In this document: positions 1-5,367 of the stretch, piece after piece
How positions within the stretch are numbered: position 1 is the first letter of the stretch
How the letters are laid out: every line of letters begins with the position of its first letter
Source of the DNA: Marinilabiliales bacterium
GTDB lineage: Bacteria; Bacteroidota; Bacteroidia; Bacteroidales; BM523
Direction: 5' to 3'
Length of the DNA: 5,367 nucleotides
Assembly: GCA_002869425.1 (NCBI GenBank)
Contig: PKSZ01000680.1
Coordinates: forward strand, 1 to 5,367
The notes under the pieces: model-generated
What the model saw: the letters and a program-made list of their open reading frames with translations, nothing else
The model's database searches: none
Told to the model about the DNA's origin: nothing
Position numbers and translations under genes: made by a program

Positions 1-369
1 ATACATTTTAATTTTATTGCGATTGGATGCCTTAACATTCCTAATTTCATGCAGAAGCTTTTTAATCTTTTCCTTTTCTGCTTCTAACTCGGCTTGTACC
101 TCTTCATTGTCTGTCTCCAAAGCTTCATACTGCTGTAGCATATTTTCCAGATCGTTGGTAACCTTTTCCTTTTCGCTGCTTGTTTTTGATAGTTTGGCTT
201 CAGTTGCCTCCTGCTTATCTACCAATTCAAAATAATACCAAGCAATTGTTGCAATAGAGCCTAACAAAAGAACCACCAAAACCGATAAAAAGATTACCCA
301 TCCTTTCAAGGGGTTTTTTTTCTTTTTATTCGTTTGTTTAATACCTTTTGATTTATCTGTTTGTTCCAT
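1..369 (-). CDS. Membrane-anchored coiled-coil protein, N-terminal part (runs off left edge)
   Basis: The minus strand is open from an ATG at 369 to the window edge, giving 123 codons with no stop. An in-frame TAG lies three codons before this ATG, so it is the first possible Met. Residues 1-22 are polar and very basic (KKKK at 15-18). Residues about 24-47 form one hydrophobic membrane segment. From about 48 to 110 the protein is rich in E, K, Q and L with heptad-like spacing, typical of a coiled coil. The basic N-terminus predicts a cytoplasmic tail with the coiled coil in the periplasm. Similar anchor-plus-coiled-coil proteins of unknown function are common in Bacteroidota, and automatic annotation often mislabels them as Smc-like. 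No enzymatic motif is visible and the C-terminus is missing, so I assign no function. It is divergent from the plus-strand genes and has its own promoter at 391-420. An eight-A run in codons about 17-19 (plus-strand 314-321) leaves the frame intact. Confidence 0.85.
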   Translation of the reverse strand, partial: MEQTDKSKGIKQTNKKKKNPLKGWVIFLSVLVVLLLGSIATIAWYYFELVDKQEATEAKLSKTSSEKEKVTNDLENMLQQYEALETDNEEVQAELEAEKEKIKKLLHEIRNVKASNRNKIKMY

Positions 370-390
370 AATGCTCTATTAGTAACGATG

Positions 391-420
391 CAAAATTACT
401 TATATTTTAAGTTAATCAAA
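391..420 (-). promoter_or_regulatory. Bacteroidetes-type promoter for the coiled-coil gene
   Basis: Read on the minus strand, TTTG (417-420) is followed by an 18-base spacer and TAATTTTG (391-398). This matches the Bacteroidetes primary-sigma consensus of TTTG at -33 and TAnnTTTG at -7. The -7 box ends 21 bases before the ATG at 369, which implies a 5' leader of roughly 15 bases, plausible for a phylum that rarely uses Shine-Dalgarno pairing. A second TAATTTTG on the same strand at 453-460 lacks a TTTG at the right distance, so I regard it as a weaker candidate. Confidence 0.6.
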
Positions 421-608
421 AAAATGCATCCAATCGGATCAGATGACGAACACAAAATTATAAGCCTGAAGCACTTTATTATAAACTTTAACAGTAAATT
501 ATCATCAATTGATTGTTAATACTAAAGCTTTCACAAAAATTTCAACCGATAATGCATCTTTTAACCATTTTTTTGGGAAATTTGTTCCAGCTCAATAAAA
601 TTCTAAAC
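421..608. other. Divergent A/T-rich spacer, no gene seen
   Basis: This is the rest of the region between the divergent genes. An open frame extends upstream of the large plus-strand gene to a TTG at 513, but it encodes no recognisable segment and the signal peptide begins at 609. A 10-base palindrome, ATCAATTGAT, lies at 504-513 and could be an operator half-site, though it is short enough to be chance. No exact TAnnTTTG occurs on the plus strand; the nearest is GAAATTTG at 577-584, without a well-placed TTTG upstream. The promoter for the plus-strand genes is therefore unassigned. Confidence 0.4.
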
Positions 609-3600
609 ATGAAAAATATTACGTTTCTACTGCTATTCCAATTGTCAATAATTTTAAATCTGTATGCTGATACTTATACTGTCAGCAATGTTTCAGACTC
701 TCCTGGTGAGTATACAGAAATTCAAACTGCCGTTGATGCTGCAAACCCTTACGATACAATTCTGGTGTCTGCATCCTCATCCACCTACGCAGGAGCACTG
801 ATAGACAAACCACTGGTGCTTATTGGTGAAGGATATTTTGGTGATGAAGATGCAACAACCAAAGTAGATTGGTTTGTTTTAAAAAGCGGCAACATCCTCA
901 GTCCGTCCAATTCTAAAATTTCCGGATTTGAAATCTCAGGCATGTCTGGAGTTGAAATCTGGGACTTTAATCTTCCTGTGAATAATGTGGTATTAGAGAA
1001 CAATAAGCTAGCAAAGATAAAGTTTTATGGTGGTGGCGTATATTCAAACGATACCATTAGAAATTGTTATTTTGAGAATGCAACCTTATATTTTGGTCTG
1101 GCCACCTATACCTCCATTGCAATTCATAATAATGTTCTGGATAATTCTGTAATTGGAAGTCTTACATCAGCAGATAATTCAGAATTTTTCATTAATCATA
1201 ATTTATTCATGAATCAGACAGGTTCATATGCCAAAGTTTTTGATCAAATTAATGGTTCTATCATCGAAAACAACATTTTCTTTGCTGCCAATCCTAAATT
1301 ATGCACAGACTGTATATTTAATAATAATATTTCGTACTTATGTGATGACAATACGCTTCCAGGAACAGGAAATACAGGAAGTAACAATCTTGAATCAACA
1401 GATCCCCAATTTGTTAATCTGGACTGGGATTCAGCTCCGGCTTTCAGCTATGACAGTGATTACCATCTATCAAGTGGTTCTCCGGGCGAAAATGCAGCCA
1501 CTGATGGAACCAATATAGGAATGTACGGAGGAACACACCCGTTCAATGTTGGAGCAAAACCAGATGTTCCCAAAATTATTAGTCTAAGCATTACAACAAA
1601 CATTGGATATTATGAACCAATCGTTGCAAATATCGAAGCTGAACATTCAGAAAATATTGTTGCCATAGAGTATTTCGTTGATGACGATACAGGTGTAAAT
1701 ACCGGAAGTATAATTCAAACGACTCCCGGAACGCAACTTAGTTTAACAGAAACCTTTGACGTTTCTGCTGCCAGCACAGGCTCCCATTATATTTACGTTC
1801 GTGCTCTTGATCTGAATGGGAAATGGGGACACTGGAAAAGAGAAACATTCACCAAAGAAATCAGAACCCTGGATATTGATGCAAGCGCAATGAGTGTTAG
1901 CTGCTATGGAGAATGCGACGGATCCATTGAAGTGGGAATAAACAGTGGTAATGGTAACTATGAATATGCCTGGACAGATGAAAATTACAATGACATAGGT
2001 CAATCCACTCAAATTGTATCCAATCTTTGCGCAGGAATTTATAAAGTTACTGTAACAGATGGTATGGCCAATGTTGACTCTGCTACTGTAGAGGTTTATT
2101 CTCCCGATGAAATTGTTATCAACCTTACATACAATAATGATAGCTGCTACCAGGGAGAGGCTTCAGCATTTGCAAGCGTAACAGGAACTGTACAAATTAC
2201 TTACTATGAATGGTCAACAGGCTCAACCGATGCTTCCATATCCGGATTATATCCGGGAAATTATAGCGTAACCGTTTCAGATATGGGAATTTGTCCTGTA
2301 ACAAAAAGTTTCACTATTTCCGGACCGGCTTCAGCCCTTGATCTATCCATTACAAGTATCGCTTCCGATTGTGCAGCCAGTACTGGAGGTGCTACTGCAT
2401 CAGTATCAGGAGGAACATCTCCATACGAATACTTGTGGTCGAATACAGTAACACAGGCAAGTATAACATATCAACCCTCGGGAACCTACTCTGTAACCGT
2501 AACCGATAATAATGGGTGTACAGAAGTTGGTATTGCTGCCATTAGCGATGATGGAGCTCCCGTTATTGATATTACATCGGTTAGTAATGTTTTATGTTAC
2601 GGACAGTCAGGTGGAGCTATCGATGTTACAGTTACCGATGGTGAAGAACCCTATGCATTTGAATGGAGTAATGGCGAAACCAGTGAAGATTTATCTTCTG
2701 CTTCTGCCGGGAACTACGAACTTGTTGTGGTTGATAATGCTGGTTGTTCTGGAGCAGCAAGCATTACCATTGAGCAACCGGATCCGTTAAATTTGTCATT
2801 CAGTGCAAACAATGCTTCCTGTGGAAATAGTGATGGTTCAGCGGCAGTTACTGTCACAGGAGGAACAGCTCCTTACAGCTATATCTGGTCTGAAGGAAGT
2901 ACCAATCAAAATATAGATAATGTTGCTGCCGGAGTTTTTGAATTAACCGTTACTGATAACAACGGATGTATAGCAGAAGATGCCATTGCTGTTAGTGAAG
3001 ACGGTGCAGCCATAATAAGCGTCGATAATATAGAAGAAGGTAACTGTGGTAGCAATAATGCATCCATTGACATTACGGTTACTGGTGAAACACAACCATA
3101 CACATATAACTGGTCTAACGGAGCCACCACAGAAGATCTAAACAATGTTTCACCGGGAACTTATTCTGTAACCGTTACACACTCGGGTAATTCCTGCCAG
3201 GCAATTCAGTCCATTACAATACCTGCTATTCTTCCTGCCACGCCACAAATATGTATTATTACAGTTGATACAACGTTGAATAAAAACCTTATTGTTTGGG
3301 AGAAAACAGGAATGACCGGTATAGAATATTTCAACATATACAGGGAAAGCTCTGTTGCTGGAGACTATGAATTAATTGGTTCTGTTGATTTTTCAGAGGT
3401 TTCAATTTTTGTTGATCAAAATTCTTATCCAAACACCCGCTCATACATGTACAAACTATCTGCTATAGATAGCTGTGGAACAGAATCCTTATTAAGTAGT
3501 TATCACAAAACATTGCTGCTGGGTGTTAATCCACAACTTCCCACCGGATATTATCTTGACTGGCAAGCTTCATACGAAGGATTTGCAGTCCAATCATACG

Positions 3601-4073
3601 AAATCTGGAGAGGTAATAATACAGGAGAACTGGAGCTTATTGAAACGATATCAAGCAACAACACTAGTTATATTGATGAGAATCCACCCACAGGAACTTT
3701 ATTTTACAGAGTTGCTGCAGTAAAGCCTGGAAACCCTTGCGATCCTGACGGCAATAAAGCACAGGGAGGTCCCTATACCCAATCTTTCTCCAATCTTGAA
3801 GACAATGGCATTGCTTCCATTGATCAGTTAAGCTATTCACAAGAAATAAAAGTTATTCCAAATCCTAACAAAGGGATATTCTCTCTTGAAGTTCCCTGGA
3901 ATGGTGAAAAAACAATAGAAATTTTCAACAGTGAAGGAAAAAGAGTATATCATGAAAATCATTTTAAAAATTCAATATCTAACATAAATATTGCTAAGTT
4001 TGGAAAAGGTATTTATATGATTAAGACATCCAATAGTCAACAAATACACACAAACAAAATTATTATCCAGTAG
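609..4073 (+). CDS. T9SS-secreted modular surface protein: beta-helix, six SprB repeats, two FnIII-like modules, type A sorting domain
   Basis: The protein has 1154 residues. I chose ATG 609 because it opens directly on a signal peptide (MKN, hydrophobic core, LYA, then D21). Earlier in-frame starts at 513 (TTG) and 552 (ATG) would bury it. Domains in order: residues about 21-310 are a pectate-lyase-like right-handed parallel beta-helix, with the typical opening YTEIQTAVDAA..DTILV and many Asn-rich rungs, closing at NIGMYGG. Residues 318-418 are a beta-sandwich with an EYFVDDDTG motif. Residues 421-876 are six SprB-like repeats. Residues about 877-970 and 972-1063 are two fibronectin-III-like modules. 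Residues 1068-1154 are the sorting domain. The signal peptide and sorting domain predict Sec export, then T9SS release or attachment at the surface. SprB repeats are known from the Flavobacterium gliding adhesin SprB, so adhesion or matrix binding is the best inference. A glycan-binding or lyase role for the helix is possible, but I see no catalytic signature. The SDR gene starts three bases after its stop. Confidence 0.92.
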   Translation: MKNITFLLLFQLSIILNLYADTYTVSNVSDSPGEYTEIQTAVDAANPYDTILVSASSSTYAGALIDKPLVLIGEGYFGDEDATTKVDWFVLKSGNILSPSNSKISGFEISGMSGVEIWDFNLPVNNVVLENNKLAKIKFYGGGVYSNDTIRNCYFENATLYFGLATYTSIAIHNNVLDNSVIGSLTSADNSEFFINHNLFMNQTGSYAKVFDQINGSIIENNIFFAANPKLCTDCIFNNNISYLCDDNTLPGTGNTGSNNLESTDPQFVNLDWDSAPAFSYDSDYHLSSGSPGENAATDGTNIGMYGGTHPFNVGAKPDVPKIISLSITTNIGYYEPIVANIEAEHSENIVAIEYFVDDDTGVNTGSIIQTTPGTQLSLTETFDVSAASTGSHYIYVRALDLNGKWGHWKRETFTKEIRTLDIDASAMSVSCYGECDGSIEVGINSGNGNYEYAWTDENYNDIGQSTQIVSNLCAGIYKVTVTDGMANVDSATVEVYSPDEIVINLTYNNDSCYQGEASAFASVTGTVQITYYEWSTGSTDASISGLYPGNYSVTVSDMGICPVTKSFTISGPASALDLSITSIASDCAASTGGATASVSGGTSPYEYLWSNTVTQASITYQPSGTYSVTVTDNNGCTEVGIAAISDDGAPVIDITSVSNVLCYGQSGGAIDVTVTDGEEPYAFEWSNGETSEDLSSASAGNYELVVVDNAGCSGAASITIEQPDPLNLSFSANNASCGNSDGSAAVTVTGGTAPYSYIWSEGSTNQNIDNVAAGVFELTVTDNNGCIAEDAIAVSEDGAAIISVDNIEEGNCGSNNASIDITVTGETQPYTYNWSNGATTEDLNNVSPGTYSVTVTHSGNSCQAIQSITIPAILPATPQICIITVDTTLNKNLIVWEKTGMTGIEYFNIYRESSVAGDYELIGSVDFSEVSIFVDQNSYPNTRSYMYKLSAIDSCGTESLLSSYHKTLLLGVNPQLPTGYYLDWQASYEGFAVQSYEIWRGNNTGELELIETISSNNTSYIDENPPTGTLFYRVAAVKPGNPCDPDGNKAQGGPYTQSFSNLEDNGIASIDQLSYSQEIKVIPNPNKGIFSLEVPWNGEKTIEIFNSEGKRVYHENHFKNSISNINIAKFGKGIYMIKTSNSQQIHTNKIIIQ
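1869..3236 (+). repeat. Six tandem SprB-like repeats (75-residue period)
   Basis: The coding sequence holds six tandem copies: 1869-2111, 2112-2336, 2337-2561, 2562-2786, 2787-3011 and 3012-3236. Copies 2-6 are each exactly 225 bases (75 codons); copy 1 is 81 codons. The shared pattern is a Cys at repeat position 12, a Gly/Ala/Ser-rich strand, PYxYxWSxG or a variant, a turn ending in G-T/N-Y, the strand SVTVTDNNGC, and a final hydrophobic strand. A second Cys follows the first by 49-50 residues in copies 2-6. The DNA copies have diverged clearly in third positions, so the length is conserved by the protein fold and not by recent duplication. The pattern matches the SprB repeat family. Confidence 0.88.
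3810..4070 (+). other. T9SS type A C-terminal sorting domain
   Basis: The last 87 residues (1068-1154) have the features of a type A Por secretion signal. These are the PNPNKG motif at 1084-1089 preceded by KVI, a strand TIEIFNSEGKRVY about 15 residues on, a late strand in GKGIYMIKT, and the terminal basic-hydrophobic tail KIIIQ. In T9SS organisms this domain directs cargo through the outer-membrane translocon, and the PorU sortase removes it, often with attachment to A-LPS. The T9SS genes themselves are not in this window. Confidence 0.92.
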
Positions 4074-4076
4074 ATA

Positions 4077-4811
4077 ATGAGACGTACATTTTATATAACC
4101 GGTACCAGCAGAGGCATTGGGCTTGCTCTTGCAAATGAATTGCTGGAAGATAGCAACAACTATGTGCTGGGAATCTCACGAAATAATGTAATCTCGCATG
4201 AGCGTTATCAGCATGTTCAACTAGATCTTACTGACCTTGATTCGGTTGAAAAATTTAGGTTTACAAATCCTGAAGATCAATCGGAAATATATTTGGTAAA
4301 CAATGCCGGACTACTTGGAGATATCCAATATTTTGGAAAAAGAAAATCCCATGATATCAGAAATACCTTATTGGTAAATTTTGTTTCTCCCGCTATGCTT
4401 AGCAATACTTTTATACAACAATTTGGTGACGTCAAAACAACAAAAGTAATTTTAAACATTAGCTCCGGGGCCTCAAAAAATGCCATTGATGGTTGGGTAA
4501 CATATTGCTCTTCAAAAGCAGGCATCGAAATGATGAGCAAAACCATTGATGTTGAGCAGAAACAATCTGATCCTTCAAAAAAAACCAAAATTCTTTCAGT
4601 TGCCCCGGGAATTATTGAAACAGCTATGCAGGAACAAATAAGAATGTCTGATGAAGAAGATTTTTCACGAGTAACTGAATTCATTCAGCTAAAAAACAAT
4701 GGACTGCTAGATACACCTGAATCGGTTGCAAAAAAACTCAGGTATATTTTACTTAATGCTCAACAGTATAATAATGTTGATTTGGACATTCGAAACTTAA
4801 GTTTTCAATAA
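4077..4811 (+). CDS. Short-chain dehydrogenase/reductase, sepiapterin/benzil reductase-like
   Basis: This is a complete classical SDR of 244 residues, a normal length for the family, with no signal peptide, so it is cytosolic. The Rossmann cofactor motif TGTSRGIG is at 8-15 and NNAG at 75-78. The likely catalytic tetrad is N101, S130, Y143 and K147 (YCSSK). PG at 177-178 is followed by the cofactor-loop T182. An Arg (R35) and no acidic residue after the second beta strand suggests NADP(H). The combination of NISSGAS, GWVTYCSSKAG, PGIIETAMQ and a C-terminal DIRNL resembles the sepiapterin reductase / (S)-benzoin-forming benzil reductase (YueD-like) branch. The true substrate, probably a small carbonyl compound or pterin, cannot be read from the sequence. 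The gene begins three bases after the stop of the surface-protein gene, suggesting co-transcription and possibly translational coupling. Identity as an SDR is near certain; the subfamily is a moderate-confidence inference. Confidence 0.95.
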   Translation: MRRTFYITGTSRGIGLALANELLEDSNNYVLGISRNNVISHERYQHVQLDLTDLDSVEKFRFTNPEDQSEIYLVNNAGLLGDIQYFGKRKSHDIRNTLLVNFVSPAMLSNTFIQQFGDVKTTKVILNISSGASKNAIDGWVTYCSSKAGIEMMSKTIDVEQKQSDPSKKTKILSVAPGIIETAMQEQIRMSDEEDFSRVTEFIQLKNNGLLDTPESVAKKLRYILLNAQQYNNVDLDIRNLSFQ

Positions 4812-4858
4812 CGCTTAAAAATGGAAACAAATAATATTAACTTTCGTATGCGGTAATT

Positions 4859-5344
4859 ATGCTGGAGAAGCTTAGTAAATTAAACATTAAACTTTCCATT
4901 CTGATTTTTATTGTTTTTACTGCAATAGCAAAGCCTTCTGTTGCACAAGAAGAAGAAGATTCCGTCTTCAACATGATGGACACTCTCCTTTTTAAAACCG
5001 GGATCAAAAATGCTTTCAGAATAAAAGCCTTCAATGCAGATGAACAAATGTACAGTGAGAATTTTGACGGCGCCATTAAGATTCTCAAGGAATTGGTAAA
5101 AGAAGCACCCAACAACTACAATGTAAACTTTAAACTGGGTTATTGCTATCTGAAAACAAGTCTTGAAAAGCACAAAGCCATTCAATATCTTGAAAAGGCA
5201 GTGCAAGGGGCATCCAGAAATTATATTCCGGAGGATTTAATGGATACATTAGCACCCCTGGAGTCATATTATTTCCTTGGAAAAGCATATCATATTAATT
5301 ACCAGTTTCAGGAAGCAATTGATACATTGAAATACCTACGCTAA
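4859..5344 (+). CDS. Exported TPR protein, possibly truncated by a nonsense codon
   Basis: The ATG at 4859 is the first start after an in-frame TAA at 4838-4840. The 161-residue product has a signal peptide (hydrophobic core about 10-24, likely cut after SVA at 29), then an acidic stretch. Two TPR units follow at about 57-86 and 88-117, and a third helix pair begins at about 136 (SYYFLGKAYHINYQF). The TAA at 5342-5344 falls in the second helix of this third TPR, so the fold ends unfinished. After the stop the same frame stays open to the window edge and reads LLNEEDV, a natural continuation of that helix. In Bacteroidota this N-terminal pattern usually begins a longer envelope protein with PD40 (WD40-like) propeller repeats and often an OmpA-like peptidoglycan-binding end. 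The gene may therefore be a pseudogene or contain a sequence error. Alternatively it is a genuine short periplasmic TPR protein, and a new gene starts at ATG 5352 (MKKML). It lies 47 bases after the SDR gene. Confidence 0.8.
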   Translation: MLEKLSKLNIKLSILIFIVFTAIAKPSVAQEEEDSVFNMMDTLLFKTGIKNAFRIKAFNADEQMYSENFDGAIKILKELVKEAPNNYNVNFKLGYCYLKTSLEKHKAIQYLEKAVQGASRNYIPEDLMDTLAPLESYYFLGKAYHINYQFQEAIDTLKYLR

Positions 5345-5367
5345 CTATTAAATGAAGAAGATGTTGA

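Noticed and set aside
17..235. Plus-strand open frame, Ser/Phe-rich, 72 residues
   Set aside because: It is the complement of the coiled-coil gene; Ser and Phe richness is what antisense of Glu/Lys codons gives.
314..321. Homopolymer of eight T (eight A in the minus-strand gene) as a phase-variation switch
   Set aside because: The frame is intact, the tract encodes an expected lysine-rich tail in A/T-rich DNA, and eight bases is short for a slippage switch.
20..436. Perfect 11-base inverted repeat, CGATTGGATGC at 20-30 and its complement at 426-436
   Set aside because: A few 11-base inverted matches are expected by chance in 5.4 kb; one arm lies inside coding sequence and there are no mobile-element features.
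513..608. N-terminal extension of the large surface protein from TTG 513 or ATG 552
   Set aside because: It would add up to 32 residues ahead of a clear signal peptide that starts at ATG 609; the extension looks like translated spacer.
2906..3145. Minus-strand open frame within the SprB repeats, and similar antisense frames at 785-1003, 1743-2012, 4277-4684 and 4837-5206
   Set aside because: They lie opposite well-supported domains, show no recognisable protein features, and are explained by the composition of the real genes.
4821..4856. 11-codon open frame (METNNINFRMR, stop) just before the TPR gene, a possible leader peptide
   Set aside because: It has no run of regulatory codons and no terminator or anti-terminator hairpin is visible; frames this short are common by chance.

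Overview
The window looks like chromosomal DNA from a member of the Bacteroidota, probably a Bacteroidales or Marinilabiliales-type organism. The evidence is low GC with A/T-rich spacers, no Shine-Dalgarno-like sites before the genes, a promoter of the Bacteroidetes type (TTTG, 18-base spacer, TAnnTTTG), a type IX secretion (T9SS) C-terminal sorting domain, and SprB-type repeats. The lineage is inferred from these traits; no marker gene is present.

Layout: (1) Positions 1-369, minus strand: the N-terminal 123 codons of a single-pass membrane protein with a long coiled coil, running off the left edge. Its promoter is recognisable at 391-420. (2) Positions 370-608: a divergent A/T-rich spacer. 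It holds that promoter and presumably one for the plus-strand genes, which I cannot identify with confidence. (3) Positions 609-4073, plus strand: a large secreted modular surface protein of 1154 aa. Its order is signal peptide, parallel beta-helix, beta-sandwich module, six SprB-like repeats, two fibronectin-III-like modules and a T9SS type A sorting domain. (4) Positions 4077-4811, plus strand: a complete short-chain dehydrogenase/reductase, three bases after the previous stop. (5) Positions 4859-5344, plus strand: a signal peptide plus TPR protein that stops inside its third TPR. The frame stays open and plausible after the stop, so this may be the broken N-terminus of a longer envelope protein.

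The three plus-strand genes are close enough to share a transcript (gaps of 3 and 47 bases). Two of the products are exported and the middle one is a cytosolic NADP(H)-type oxidoreductase, so co-transcription does not by itself show a common pathway. I see no RNA gene, CRISPR array, insertion sequence or defence system. The most useful points are the near-perfect 75-residue period of the SprB array with its paired cysteines, the tight linkage of a T9SS cargo gene to an SDR gene, and the suspicious stop codon in the TPR gene.
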